Notes: generated by a model not told the origin, from the sequence alone. Shown: positions 25,885 to 35,358, counted from the first letter of the stretch. The stretch: 64,000 nt of DNA from Gemmatimonas phototrophica (GCF_000695095.2 NZ_CP011454.1:2666001-2730000); one strand, 5' to 3'. Numbers and translations: made by a program.

Positions 25885-28725
25885 ATGAAGGACACGATTC
25901 GCATCCTGGGCGCCCGCCAGCACAACCTGAAGGGCTTTGATCTCGACTTGCCTCGCCGAGCCATCACCGTCATCACGGGGGTGTCCGGCTCGGGCAAATC
26001 GTCACTGGCCTTCGATACGCTGTACGCCGAGGGACAACGGCGGTACGTGGAGTCGCTGTCGGCCTATGCCCGGCAGTTTTTGGAGCGTATGGAGAAGCCG
26101 GCCGTCGACTCCATCGAAGGGATGTCTCCGGCGGTGGCCATCGAGCAGAAGAATCCCACCCGGACCTCGCGCTCCACGGTGGGAACGGCGACGGAGATTT
26201 ATGACTATCTGCGGCTGCTCTGGGCGCGGGTCGGTCGGACGTATTGCCGGATCTGCAACCGGGAACTGCGACCGGACACCGTGCAGTCGGTCACCGATGT
26301 AGTGATGTCCCTGCCCGAGGGGACGCGGTTCATGGTGGCCTGCCCACTCATTCGGTCCAGTGCGGTGACGCACGCGGTCATCGCCGAGAATCTGCGCGCC
26401 CGGGGGTTCGTGCGCGTTGCCGTGGGGAACACGGTGTACCATCTCGATGATGTCACGGAAGACGCTCTGAATCTGTCGTCGGCCGATGCCGTGTCCGTGG
26501 TGGTGGATCGGCTGCGGGTAGACGCGGCCAGTCGCGGCCGTATTGCCGACGCCGTGCAGACGGCATTTACCGAAGGGGACGGTGATGTCACGCTGCTCTT
26601 TCCCGAACCGGTGGTGCCGCCAGCGGGACAGGGGGCAGCCGCGGAGGGTGAGGCCGTGCCGCGCCTGTCATTTACGGAACGGTTTGAATGTCCGAACGAC
26701 GGAACGCGGGCCCCGATGCCCACGCCGCAGCTGTTTTCGTTCAACAATCCCCGCGGCGCCTGCGTGACGTGCAACGGCTTTGGGGCCACGCTGGATTATG
26801 ACGAATCACTGATCGTTCCCAACCCCGACCGTTCGGTGCGGGACGGCGCGATCGATCCGTGGACGGCGCCGCGCTACGAAAAGCAGCGTCGCCTGGTGGT
26901 GGATCAGGCCCGCGCGCTGGGGGTGTCTCCCGACGTTCCGTGGAAATCGTTGCCGGCCAAGGCGCGCAAGGAATTGCTGCACGGCAAGACCCGCCAATAC
27001 ACCGGGATCTATCCGTTCCTGCAGGCCCTCGAAGAGAAGCGATACAAGCAGTACATCCGCATCTTTCTGCGCAAATATCAGAGCGCCCAGCCCTGCGCGT
27101 CCTGTGGCGGCAGCAAACTGCAGCCCGACGCCCTGCAGGTGCGCATTGTCGGGCGCACCATCGCCGAGGTGTCGCAGATGCCGGTGCGCGATCTGCGAAC
27201 GTGGCTGGACGAGTTGGCACTTGCGGGCGGCGAGGCACAGATCGCGGAGACCGTGTTGCGGGAAGCGCGGGCGCGGGTGCGCTTTCTGGCCGATGTGGGG
27301 CTCACGTACCTCACCCTCGATCGCGCCACGCGCACCCTCAGTGGCGGTGAGGCCCAGCGGATTACGCTCTCCAATGCACTGGGGGCGGCGCTGGTGGATG
27401 CCACCTACGTGTTGGACGAACCCAGCATCGGACTGCACCCACGGGACCTGGACCGGTTGCTGTCGCTGCTCACGCGCCTGCGGGACCTCGGCAATACCGT
27501 GATCATGGTGGAGCACGATCTCGAAGCCATGCGCATTGCCGACTTCATGGTGGAGATGGGGCCGGCCGCGGGCGAACAGGGGGGCCAGGTGGTCTTTGCC
27601 GGTCCTATGGCCAATGTCGCGCAGAGCCCGCTGACCGGTCAGTATCTCACCGGTGCACGGCGCATCGACGTCCCGGTCACACGGCGCACATTGGGGCCAC
27701 GCTGGCTGGAGTTGCGGGGGGCGACCGCGCACAATGTGCACAACGTGGACCTGCGCGTGCCGTTGGGCGCCATGACGGTCGTGACCGGTGTCTCCGGCTC
27801 CGGCAAGAGTACGCTGGTGCACGATGTGCTCTTTCATGCGATCGAGTCACGCCTGCACGGCGAGCACTCCGCCAAGGAACACCTCGGCGAAACCGTGGGC
27901 ACCTTTTCCACACTCAGCGGCGACGAGCACCTTGATGATGTCGTGCTGGTGGACCAGAGCCCCATTGGCAAATCCCCGCGCTCCAATCCGGTGACGTACG
28001 TGAAAGCGTACGATGAGATCCGCCGTCTGTTCAGCGAACTGCCGCTGTCTCGAACACGTGGCTATGGCCCCGGCCACTTTTCGTTCAATGTGGCGGGCGG
28101 GCGGTGCGAGCACTGCGAAGGCGCGGGCGCACTGGAGGTGGAGATGGTGTTCATGGCTGACGTCTTCGTGCCCTGCGATGCCTGCGGCGGCAAGCGGTTC
28201 AAACCCGACGTCCTCGAGGTCCGGCTGAAAGGGCGGAACATCGCCGACGTGCTGGAACTCACAGTCGATCAGGCCATCAAGTTCTTTCCGCGCGAAGACA
28301 AACTGGCGCAGGCACTATGGCACGTGCAGCAGGTGGGGTTGGGGTATCTCCGCCTGGGACAGCCGGCCACTACGCTCTCGGGCGGCGAGGCACAGCGGCT
28401 GAAGATCGCCCGCGAATTGGCCCTCACCGCCCGTGGTGGCGCCCGAAAGCTGTATGTGCTTGATGAACCCACCACCGGGCTCCACCTGGAGGACATCCGC
28501 AAGTTGGCCCAGGTGTTTGACCGGTTGCTCGACCAAGGCCACACGCTGCTGCTCATTGAGCACAACCTCGACGTGATCAAGCTGGCCGACTGGATTGTGG
28601 ACATGGGCCCGGATGGCGGCGACGGCGGCGGCACCGTGGTCGCGATGGGGCGCCCGGAAACCCTTATGGAGAACGCGGCCTCCCACACCGGGCGGTGGCT
28701 CAAGACGGTGTTACCGAACATCTAG
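25885..28725 (+). CDS. uvrA: excinuclease ABC subunit A
   Basis: UvrA recognises DNA damage in nucleotide-excision repair and loads UvrB. At 946 residues it matches the family length. Walker A motifs GVSGSGKSS (near 33) and GVSGSGKST (near 636) and two LSGGEAQR signatures with following DEP(S/T)xGLH Walker B segments show the two ABC modules. Zinc-finger cysteines are visible in CRICNRE, in the CPND...CVTC segment and in CEHCEG...CDACGG. There is no upstream partner; it is followed by tRNA-Asn. Confidence 0.98.
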   Translation: MKDTIRILGARQHNLKGFDLDLPRRAITVITGVSGSGKSSLAFDTLYAEGQRRYVESLSAYARQFLERMEKPAVDSIEGMSPAVAIEQKNPTRTSRSTVGTATEIYDYLRLLWARVGRTYCRICNRELRPDTVQSVTDVVMSLPEGTRFMVACPLIRSSAVTHAVIAENLRARGFVRVAVGNTVYHLDDVTEDALNLSSADAVSVVVDRLRVDAASRGRIADAVQTAFTEGDGDVTLLFPEPVVPPAGQGAAAEGEAVPRLSFTERFECPNDGTRAPMPTPQLFSFNNPRGACVTCNGFGATLDYDESLIVPNPDRSVRDGAIDPWTAPRYEKQRRLVVDQARALGVSPDVPWKSLPAKARKELLHGKTRQYTGIYPFLQALEEKRYKQYIRIFLRKYQSAQPCASCGGSKLQPDALQVRIVGRTIAEVSQMPVRDLRTWLDELALAGGEAQIAETVLREARARVRFLADVGLTYLTLDRATRTLSGGEAQRITLSNALGAALVDATYVLDEPSIGLHPRDLDRLLSLLTRLRDLGNTVIMVEHDLEAMRIADFMVEMGPAAGEQGGQVVFAGPMANVAQSPLTGQYLTGARRIDVPVTRRTLGPRWLELRGATAHNVHNVDLRVPLGAMTVVTGVSGSGKSTLVHDVLFHAIESRLHGEHSAKEHLGETVGTFSTLSGDEHLDDVVLVDQSPIGKSPRSNPVTYVKAYDEIRRLFSELPLSRTRGYGPGHFSFNVAGGRCEHCEGAGALEVEMVFMADVFVPCDACGGKRFKPDVLEVRLKGRNIADVLELTVDQAIKFFPREDKLAQALWHVQQVGLGYLRLGQPATTLSGGEAQRLKIARELALTARGGARKLYVLDEPTTGLHLEDIRKLAQVFDRLLDQGHTLLLIEHNLDVIKLADWIVDMGPDGGDGGGTVVAMGRPETLMENAASHTGRWLKTVLPNI

Positions 28726-28732
28726 GGCCCGC

Positions 28733-28761
28733 TTGACTCCCGCCCCCTTCCCGGTGATTAT
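28733..28761 (+). promoter_or_regulatory. promoter of tRNA-Asn
   Basis: TTGACT (28733-28738), a 17-base spacer, then GATTAT (28756-28761). This is the best sigma-70-like promoter in the window, about 50 bases before the tRNA. Confidence 0.65.
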
Positions 28762-28816
28762 ATGAGGCTCTGGCGCGGTCCAATGGGCCGTTTGCTGGAG
28801 GTTGCTGGTGTTGCAT

Positions 28817-28889
28817 TCCCGGGTAGCTCAGGTGGTAGAGCAGGTGACTGTTAATCACCCTGTCGGGGGTTCGAGTCCCTCCCCGGGAG
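28817..28889 (+). tRNA. tRNA-Asn (GTT)
   Basis: A 73-base cloverleaf. The acceptor TCCCGGG pairs with CCCGGGA, the anticodon arm GGTGA-CTGTTAA-TCACC gives anticodon GTT, and the T-arm carries the TTCGAGT loop. The discriminator is G and CCA is not encoded. Confidence 0.96.
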
Positions 28890-29216
28890 CTGGACGTTTT
28901 CGCTTCAGAACAATTGATGTTGGCGTTACGCCACGCGCCCGGACGTCACTGTCCGGGCGCGTTGTGCATGGAGACCACGAGGCGGCGGCCCCACAGCGTT
29001 ACACCCGTGGCAACATGTGCTACGAATGCCCCAAATGAAGTGAATTTCATGTTGAGTTGACGCAACACCATGCGTCGTGACAGTGGATACCAGCACCGGA
29101 CTGCCCCGTGATGGTTCTCACTCCTTTCGTGTAGTCGTGCGACTCACGCATGGAGGTCGGGAACCACCCGCTCCGCTCGGTTCGCGGCAGTTCAGCCCCC
29201 TTACTACCCCGTTGTC
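28890..29216. other. non-coding gap after tRNA-Asn
   Basis: 327 bases without a credible gene. It holds the tRNA terminator near its start and presumably the promoter of the pilin operon. A TTGACG at 29057-29062 is present but has no matching -10 at the right distance. Confidence 0.6.
28934..28961 (+). terminator. terminator after tRNA-Asn, 11-bp GC-rich stem
   Basis: CGCGCCCGGAC and GTCCGGGCGCG pair perfectly around a six-base loop, followed by TTGTG. It lies 45 bases after the tRNA. Confidence 0.75.
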
Positions 29217-29711
29217 ATGACGACCCCACTCCGGCGCCTGCGCGTTGGCTACACGATGATCGAGCTCCTGCTGGTGGTGGGGACGCTGGCCATCGTCTTC
29301 GCCCTGGCCGCGCCTCGCATGACCACCATTCGCGAAAGCTCCACGCTGCGCGCCGGTCACCAACAGCTGGCCTCGGCCTTTGCGGCCGCGCGGGCGGCGG
29401 CGCTGCAGAAGGGCAAGACCTCGACGCTCACCCTCAGTGGGAACGTGGCCACGGTGACCGTGTTGAGCGGCCTCGCCGGGACCTCGGTCACGGTGTTCGG
29501 TCCCATCCGGCTGTACCAGTCACTGGGAATCGCGCTCGAGCCGTTGGAGGATGCCCCCACCGTCGTCAATTACAACGGCCGCGGCATGATGACCAACGTG
29601 ATGGTCGAGGACGAAGAAGTATTTCGGTACCGACTGCGCTACGGCACAAAACTCGACACGCTGTGCATCAGCACGGCCGGTCTCATCCTCTCGAAAAGCT
29701 GCACCCTGTGA
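29217..29711 (+). CDS. type IV pilus/type II secretion minor pseudopilin, GspH/FimT type
   Basis: A 164-residue protein with a prepilin-peptidase signal. A short basic leader ends at Gly11, then YTMIELLLVVG with the conserved Glu at +5, followed by a hydrophobic helix. The globular part (about 40-164) has the GspH/FimT-like pattern of strands and a pair of Cys residues near the C-terminus. It is probably cleaved by PilD and inserted as part of a minor-pilin tip complex. It is the first of four consecutive pilin-type genes; the following start overlaps or nearly overlaps its stop. Confidence 0.85.
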   Translation: MTTPLRRLRVGYTMIELLLVVGTLAIVFALAAPRMTTIRESSTLRAGHQQLASAFAAARAAALQKGKTSTLTLSGNVATVTVLSGLAGTSVTVFGPIRLYQSLGIALEPLEDAPTVVNYNGRGMMTNVMVEDEEVFRYRLRYGTKLDTLCISTAGLILSKSCTL

Positions 29712-29719
29712 GGATCATT

Positions 29720-30115
29720 ATGCGGACATCTTCACGCCGTTCTCCTGCGCGACCGGCCCTGCCCCGGTCGCGTGACGGCATTACGCTCGTCGAAATTCTG
29801 TTCGCCGTCATCATGCTGGCGGTGGCGGTCGGCGGCCTCCTGGGCAGCTCCGCGTCGGTGGCTCGCCAGATGGGTGGAGGCAGCACCCAGATGGTCGCCG
29901 CCAGTCTCGCGCAGGCCCGGCTCGATAGCCTCACCAGTCTTTCCTGTGCCCAGCTGGCCGCCGGTGCGGCGTATGGGAGCACCAATCAGCGCGGCGTGCA
30001 GGAATCCTGGACCGTCACGGACGGGCGCAACATCAAAACCATTGACGTGCGGATTGCGGTGCCGCGTCGTGTCAATCAGCTCCGCTACCAGATGGTGATT
30101 CCATGCCGAGACTGA
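29720..30115 (+). CDS. minor pilin, PilV/GspI type
   Basis: About 131 residues. A basic leader ends at Gly20, followed by ITLVEILFAVIMLAVAVGGLLG with Glu at +5, the type IV prepilin signature. The remainder is short and carries Cys residues likely to form disulfides. The ATG at 29720 has GAGG seven bases upstream; a GTG at 29708 overlapping the fimT-like stop is an in-frame alternative. It overlaps the next gene by 13 bases. A PilV/GspI-like role in pilus priming is inferred from order and size. Confidence 0.8.
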   Translation: MRTSSRRSPARPALPRSRDGITLVEILFAVIMLAVAVGGLLGSSASVARQMGGGSTQMVAASLAQARLDSLTSLSCAQLAAGAAYGSTNQRGVQESWTVTDGRNIKTIDVRIAVPRRVNQLRYQMVIPCRD

Positions 30116-31017
30116 CCCGCACGCGCCGCGGCTTTTCCATCGCCGAACTGCTCATTACGCTGGGCATCCTCGGAGTGATCGGGGTCATCGTGTCCCGCCT
30201 CATGATTGGTCAGCAGCGCTTTTACCAGCGCACCAACGAGCAGATGGAAATGCGCCGGGAGCTCCGTTCCGCCATGAGCCTCATCCCCGCCGATTTGCGT
30301 TCCATTTCGTCCTCGGGCGGGGACCTCACGGACTTCGACAACAGCTCCATCCAGTTCCGGGCCGTCATTGGCGCCTCGATGATCTGCAACAAGGCGAGCA
30401 GCACGCAAATGGATATTCCGCCTATCAACATGGCGCGCAATACCCTCACCAGCTGGTACACGCAGCCGGTGGCTGGTGATACGCTGTGGGTCTTCAACGA
30501 CTCGCTGTCGCGCGGTGCCGAAGATGACGAATGGAAGGGGTTGCGCATTACGTCGGTGGCGCAGTCAACTACGCTCTGTCCGCTATCACCGTATCTCGAT
30601 GCCGCGTTGGATGCAGGCAAGCCGCGCTTCCGCATTACGGTGAACGCGTCCATGGGAGACTCGGTGAAAGCGGGATCGGCCATTCGCTTCACTCGCAGCA
30701 CACGCTATTTCCTGGATGACGAGACCAGTGGCTCGTGGTACTTGCATCGGTCGGAATATCTGGACGGCAACTGGACCGATGCGGTGGCCGTCAGCGGACC
30801 GTACGCCGCCCCGGCTGGCAGCGCCGGCGGAATGCGCTTCGCTTACTATGACAGCCTCGGGGCGGCGGTGACCTCGGTGGCCAACAGCCGTCGCGTCTCC
30901 CGCATCGACTTGTTGTTGCGTGCCAAAGGCCAGAACAGCTCCGGATCCGTTGGTGGGGCCTCCGTGCAGAATACCGACTCACTCGCCTTCCGTATCGCCT
31001 TGAGGAACCGGCAATGA
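30103..31017 (+). CDS. minor pilin, PilW/GspJ type
   Basis: A 304-residue protein with the prepilin motif RRG-FSIAELLITLGILG (cleavage after Gly10, Glu at +5) and a long helix, then a large beta-rich domain (residues ~60-300). The length and position fit PilW, which joins PilV and PilX in the minor-pilin complex that primes type IV pili. It overlaps pilV by 13 bases and the following gene by four (ATGA), giving strict translational coupling. Confidence 0.82.
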   Translation: MPRLTRTRRGFSIAELLITLGILGVIGVIVSRLMIGQQRFYQRTNEQMEMRRELRSAMSLIPADLRSISSSGGDLTDFDNSSIQFRAVIGASMICNKASSTQMDIPPINMARNTLTSWYTQPVAGDTLWVFNDSLSRGAEDDEWKGLRITSVAQSTTLCPLSPYLDAALDAGKPRFRITVNASMGDSVKAGSAIRFTRSTRYFLDDETSGSWYLHRSEYLDGNWTDAVAVSGPYAAPAGSAGGMRFAYYDSLGAAVTSVANSRRVSRIDLLLRAKGQNSSGSVGGASVQNTDSLAFRIALRNRQ

Positions 31018-32231
31018 TCATCCATCCCCAGCAAGACTCGAGCGATACCACAACGTCCGTCGCTGTCGATGACGACGCGCCACCACGTGGCCGGTTGGTT
31101 CGGGCTCGTCGCGGCGTCGCGCTCATTCTGACGCTCGTGGTAGTGGTGGTGCTCGCCATTCTCTCCACCGGCGCCGTCATCAGCTCCATGCAGGAATTCC
31201 GTGGAGGGCGCAATGCCCTGGTGGAACAGCGGGCCTTTGCGGTCGCCGAGTTTGGACTCAACTCGGAAATTTCCAACTGGGATCGTGGCCGTAATTTGCC
31301 ACCCCCGCGTGGCATGGCCATTGGCGCCATCGACTCGGCCAACGTTTTCGTCGCACAGGGCGATACGGCCAAGGTGTTCATTCAGCGGCTGACCGACAAT
31401 ACGTTCTGGGTACGGTCCGTTGGGCGCGCCAGCATTGGCAACGCCCAGCTCGAATCGCAGCGCATGACCAACATGGTGGTGCGCATCGCGTACCCGACGA
31501 TCAATCCGGGCGGTGCCATTGTGACGGCCGGCGATGTGCGCGTATCGGGAAATGCCACAGTGACCGGGACCAATACCGACCCGACAAACTGGACACAGTG
31601 CTCATCAATTGTTGGACGCGATACGTTTGCCATCACCTATGCGCCCGGCAAGACCGTACAGACCGGTGGCTCGTCGGCCATCATCGGCGGAACTCATGCT
31701 GACCCGGCGGCTGGTGATTCCAACACGTACGTCCGCTACGGCACGGAATCGTGGAATTCGCTGGTGGCCGCGGCGGATATTTCCCTGCCAGGTGGGTCGT
31801 ATGGCCCTGGACCGGTGGGAACCAGTACCACGTGCGACTTGTCGGGCACGCTCAATTGGGGAGAGCCACTCCGCGGGGGCACCGGGCACGTGAAAGGCTG
31901 CGAAGACTACTTCCCCATCATCTACTTCAGTGGCACGGCCACACTCTCCAAGGGACGGGGGCAGGGTATTCTGCTGGTCAACGGCGACATACGAACCGTG
32001 GGCAATTTCCAGTGGTACGGTCTGATTATTGCCCGCGACGATATCGTGAAGGGCGCCGGTACGTTCGACCTCTGGGGCAGCGCCATGAGCCGCAACGCAA
32101 ACGTACAAGACGACAACAGCATCGTGGGCACCTCGAAATTCCAGTGGTCCAAGTGCGCGGTGGAGTCTGCTTTGCGCGGCTCAGCCATTCTGACCCGCAC
32201 CAAGGAACGGAGCTGGGCGCAGCTGTACTGA
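31014..32231 (+). CDS. PilX-like minor pilin/assembly protein with N-terminal extension
   Basis: A 405-residue protein. After an unusual ~30-residue Asp/Thr/Gln-rich leader comes RARRGVALILTLVVVVVLAILSTGAVISS, matching the PilX N-terminal helix, which lacks Glu at +5. The remainder is long and Gly/Ser/Thr-rich with a repetitive beta-helix character (GAIVTAGDVRVSGNATVTGT, GILLVNGDIRTVGNFQWYG). PilX-type proteins are minor pilins in adhesion or assembly. The length is above the ~200 residues usual for PilX, so this is a surface-exposed variant. It is the last gene of the pilin operon. Confidence 0.75.
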   Translation: MIIHPQQDSSDTTTSVAVDDDAPPRGRLVRARRGVALILTLVVVVVLAILSTGAVISSMQEFRGGRNALVEQRAFAVAEFGLNSEISNWDRGRNLPPPRGMAIGAIDSANVFVAQGDTAKVFIQRLTDNTFWVRSVGRASIGNAQLESQRMTNMVVRIAYPTINPGGAIVTAGDVRVSGNATVTGTNTDPTNWTQCSSIVGRDTFAITYAPGKTVQTGGSSAIIGGTHADPAAGDSNTYVRYGTESWNSLVAAADISLPGGSYGPGPVGTSTTCDLSGTLNWGEPLRGGTGHVKGCEDYFPIIYFSGTATLSKGRGQGILLVNGDIRTVGNFQWYGLIIARDDIVKGAGTFDLWGSAMSRNANVQDDNSIVGTSKFQWSKCAVESALRGSAILTRTKERSWAQLY

Positions 32232-32260
32232 GTCCGCGTTCCTTACCAGCAGTGCCATAG

Positions 32261-32307
32261 CGTGGGCATGGAGGGCATACTTCGGTGTGCCAGACTCCAT
32301 GCCCACG
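32261..32307 (+). promoter_or_regulatory. 47-base hairpin enclosing the start codon of the alpha/beta hydrolase gene
   Basis: A 13-bp perfect outer stem (32261-32273 with 32295-32307), an inner 6-bp stem (32274-32279 with 32286-32291) and a C-TTCG-G tetraloop. The ATG at 32299 lies inside the 3' arm. It may be the pilin-operon terminator, a translational lock, or both. Confidence 0.7.
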
Positions 32308-33120
32308 TCGCTTCGCATCATCCAAGGGGCCAACCGTACGTTGGGCGGCATTGCCCCGCGCGTGGTTGCGCGCCTCAATCAACGCCTGTTCTCCACGCCA
32401 CGGCGTTTCGCTCCCAAAGACTGGGAACTGGATTTCGAGGCGTTGGGCACGCGCGAACGACTGCCCAACGGCGCCTCCATCCTGATGGCGGGTGCGGGGG
32501 CACGAACGGTCGCCCTCATTCACGGATGGGAGGGGCGGGCAACCCAGTTTGCGCACTTCGCACCGGCCCTGCTGAGCGCTGGATTCCGGGTCATCGGCGT
32601 GGATGGTCCCGGCCACGGTCACTCGCGTGGGTCTCAGTCCGACCCGTACCTGTTCGCCGAAACGCTGCACGAAGTCGCTGAGCGACACGGCCCGCTCTAC
32701 GGCCTCGTGGGACACTCCATGGGTGGCGGCAGTATCGGCATTGCCCTGTCGGCCGGTCTATCGACCCAGCGGGCCGTGCTGATTGCGAGCCCGGCCTCGC
32801 TGCACGACGCGCTGCATCGTTTCGCCAATGCCATGCACATGCCGGCGTCGGCCACCCACCACTTTGTCGAGACCTTGCGGTCGCAGGTCGTGCAGCGTGG
32901 GCATTCCACGGTGGATGTGTTGGAGCTCGTTGCCACTCTCCCGACACCTGCGCTCGTGATTCACGCGCGGGATGATCGTGAAGTGCCGTTTGCCGATGGT
33001 GAGCGTATCGCGCGGGCCTGGCACCAGGCCACGCTGCTGGAGGTGGAGGGTGTGGGACACCGGCGAATCATGCGATCGCCCGAGGTCATTGCCGCCACGG
33101 TGCAGTTCCTGACGAACTGA
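32299..33120 (+). CDS. alpha/beta hydrolase
   Basis: About 273 residues. The nucleophile elbow GHSMGGG is near residue 136, the acid is in HARDDREVP near 225, and the histidine is in GVGHRRIM near 256. HGWEGRATQF near 75 forms the oxyanion region. There is no signal peptide, so it is probably cytoplasmic; the substrate is unknown. The ATG at 32299 sits in a strong hairpin and lacks a ribosome site; a GTG at 32287 is an alternative. It is convergent with the MOSC gene, seven bases apart. Confidence 0.82.
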   Translation: MPTSLRIIQGANRTLGGIAPRVVARLNQRLFSTPRRFAPKDWELDFEALGTRERLPNGASILMAGAGARTVALIHGWEGRATQFAHFAPALLSAGFRVIGVDGPGHGHSRGSQSDPYLFAETLHEVAERHGPLYGLVGHSMGGGSIGIALSAGLSTQRAVLIASPASLHDALHRFANAMHMPASATHHFVETLRSQVVQRGHSTVDVLELVATLPTPALVIHARDDREVPFADGERIARAWHQATLLEVEGVGHRRIMRSPEVIAATVQFLTN

Positions 33121-33127
33121 TGTAGCG

Positions 33128-33994
33128 TCAGTCGCGAGCCGTACGCACGGTCACGGGATCGCCCACGCGCAGGATGCCGGGGTGTGCGTGTGTGGCATTC
33201 ACCCCAAACACCACGCCGTCGGCCGTACGGCGGTACTCACCGAAGGCACGCAGCGGTTGTGTCCCTCGTTCGAGCGTGTCCGGATCCACCGTCGTCAGGA
33301 CGCACCGTGTGCACAGCGATCCCATCCCCAGGATCACCTCGCCCACCTGCACCTCCCGCCACGTATCCTCAGCGTGCGCGGCGAGCCCCTGCAGCCAGAC
33401 GTTCGCGCGAAAGCGCCTGGCATCGAGCGGTGTGAGATGTCCCTGCTCCATCAGGTGCGCATTGAGTGCATCCACGCTGGGAAGCCCCAAGACCAACAGG
33501 GGGGCGCCATCGCTGAAGGCCACGCGCCGTGCTTCGTACGGAAGCGGGCCGGCAAACTTTGGCTGCAGAGGGCGTGCGGCGGCATCATCAAGGTGCACCA
33601 GGCGGCAGGACCGGCCAATGACATCACTGCACCAGTCTGCGGCATCGTCACCGGCATCGAGCGCGGTGACGGCATCGTCCCACACGTGCACCACACGGGC
33701 CAGTGCATCGGCACCAGGTACCACCGCGGTAAGGGTCGCGTGGCGCGGTGCATCCAGATGCAGGGCGCCGTCCCGGTTGGCGGTGGCGAATCGGGGGGTG
33801 ATGTGCAGCAGTGCGTGGCACTCCCGCGCGGTGATGGCGCGTCCTTCGCCATCGACCAGAAGCCAACGCCGGTCGCCAGCCGCGCCGCGATCATCCAACA
33901 GCAACTCCTGCACCGAGATGCCAGCTGCAGACTTGAGCGGATAGACCGTAAGCGCCGCCACCCGGGCGACGGCGTGCCTTCTCTCGCTGATCAT
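33128..33994 (-). CDS. MOSC-domain molybdenum-cofactor protein (mARC/YcbX-like)
   Basis: A 288-residue protein with an N-terminal MOSC beta-barrel (VAALTVYPLKSAAGISVQELLLDDRGAAGDRRWLLVD) and a C-terminal MOSC domain with CTRCVLTTVDPDT, where the second Cys is the molybdenum ligand in mARC/YcbX proteins. These enzymes reduce N-hydroxylated compounds. No ferredoxin domain is fused, so an external reductase is needed. Its start overlaps the stop of the amino-acid permease (ATGA), so the two are cotranscribed. moaC at 50179 shows that molybdenum cofactor is made. Confidence 0.87.
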   Translation of the reverse strand: MISERRHAVARVAALTVYPLKSAAGISVQELLLDDRGAAGDRRWLLVDGEGRAITARECHALLHITPRFATANRDGALHLDAPRHATLTAVVPGADALARVVHVWDDAVTALDAGDDAADWCSDVIGRSCRLVHLDDAAARPLQPKFAGPLPYEARRVAFSDGAPLLVLGLPSVDALNAHLMEQGHLTPLDARRFRANVWLQGLAAHAEDTWREVQVGEVILGMGSLCTRCVLTTVDPDTLERGTQPLRAFGEYRRTADGVVFGVNATHAHPGILRVGDPVTVRTARD

Positions 33995-35358
33995 GTGGTT
34001 CGGTCTCCTGAGCGTGAGCGCTGACGGTGCCAGTAGAGATAGACCGGGGCGCCCAACACCAGCAGCCCGGCGCCGCGGGCGGCATTGCCCGGGTTGGACT
34101 GCACCGACCCCACCAACACATACACCGCCGCGGCCATGAAGACGAGAATCCCCACCGGATGCAGGCGTGCGCGTACCGTTCCTTCACGGTCACGGGCGCG
34201 CAGAACAAATAGCGCCGCGGCGGTGGAGCCAAAGAAGATCCAGTCGGCGAACACTACGTAATCGAGCAGCTGTCCGTACGTGCCCGACAACAGGAGCAGC
34301 AGCGCCACGACTCCCTGCGCCACCAGCGCGTCCACCGGTGTTTGCCAGCGCGGATGCAGTCGCGCCATGCGCGTAAAGAACAACCCATCTGCGGCCATGG
34401 CCTGATACACGCGGGCCGACATGAGAATCACCATCCCCAGAAAGCCCACGGTGGACGTGACAATGCCCAGTGTGATGAACGTGCGCCCGGTGGCGCCGAG
34501 ATAGACAAACATGGTGTCGGCGGCGGGTGCCCGACTGGCGGCCAGCCCTTCCAGCCCCAACGCACGCAAATACGCCACGTTCACCAGCAGGTACGTGGCC
34601 GCGACTATCAGCACCCCGTAAATGAGGGCACGAGGGAGCGTGCGCTGCGGGTCCACCAGCTCCTCGGCCACCGCGTTGGTTTGCTGCCACCCGCCGAACG
34701 AAAAGAGCACGGGCACCAGGGCGCCACCCATGGCCACTACCATCTGCGTAAGCGATGACGGAGCGACCAGAGGAGAGGCCTGCTCGGCGAGGGGAACCGC
34801 ATTCCGAGGCGTGAGCGCCAGTGCCGCAAAGACCAACAAGGCAATGGCCGCCAGCTTGAGCAGCGTGAGCACATTGCCCGTGGTGGCACCAATACGCACC
34901 CCGAGAATGTTGAGCACGGTGAGCACCACAATGAAGCCAATCGCGATGGGGCGCCCCGCTGCAGGGCTCAGGTGGAGCAGCTCGGCCAGATAGTTGGCAC
35001 CGGTCATGGCAACGGCGGCCATGGCACCGGTCGCCATGATCAGGAACAGGGCCCACCCGTACAGGAACGCCGGAAAAGTCCCGAACGCATCACGCAAGTA
35101 GATGTAGGTGCCACCCGCCTTTGGCCGGCGCGCCCCCAGTTCGGCATACACAAAGCCACCCAGAATGGCCACCACCGCCCCCAGCCCCCACGCCGCTAGG
35201 GTGAGGGGGGCCGTACCCACGCGCTGAGCGACGACTGCCGGAGACAGGAAGATGCCTGATCCGATGATTCCCCCCACCACCAGCATGGTGCCGGAGAAGG
35301 TGCCAAGCCTGGCGGCGTATTTCACCTGAAGCATGGGGCCAAACTGCCCCGTATACAT
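33991..35358 (-). CDS. APC-family amino-acid permease
   Basis: About 455 residues with 12 predicted TM segments. The N-terminal GTMLVVGGIIGSGIFLSP is the APC substrate-binding motif in TM1. It is likely an amino-acid or polyamine transporter; the substrate is not evident. The ATG at 35358 is chosen because an upstream TTG (35394) would nearly touch the divergent M16 gene start; an ATG at 35334 is also possible. It is translationally coupled to the MOSC gene downstream. Confidence 0.88.
   Translation of the reverse strand: MYTGQFGPMLQVKYAARLGTFSGTMLVVGGIIGSGIFLSPAVVAQRVGTAPLTLAAWGLGAVVAILGGFVYAELGARRPKAGGTYIYLRDAFGTFPAFLYGWALFLIMATGAMAAVAMTGANYLAELLHLSPAAGRPIAIGFIVVLTVLNILGVRIGATTGNVLTLLKLAAIALLVFAALALTPRNAVPLAEQASPLVAPSSLTQMVVAMGGALVPVLFSFGGWQQTNAVAEELVDPQRTLPRALIYGVLIVAATYLLVNVAYLRALGLEGLAASRAPAADTMFVYLGATGRTFITLGIVTSTVGFLGMVILMSARVYQAMAADGLFFTRMARLHPRWQTPVDALVAQGVVALLLLLSGTYGQLLDYVVFADWIFFGSTAAALFVLRARDREGTVRARLHPVGILVFMAAAVYVLVGSVQSNPGNAARGAGLLVLGAPVYLYWHRQRSRSGDRTT

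Noticed and set aside
28802-29038. 78-codon open frame starting before tRNA-Asn
   Set aside because: It runs through the tRNA and its terminator.
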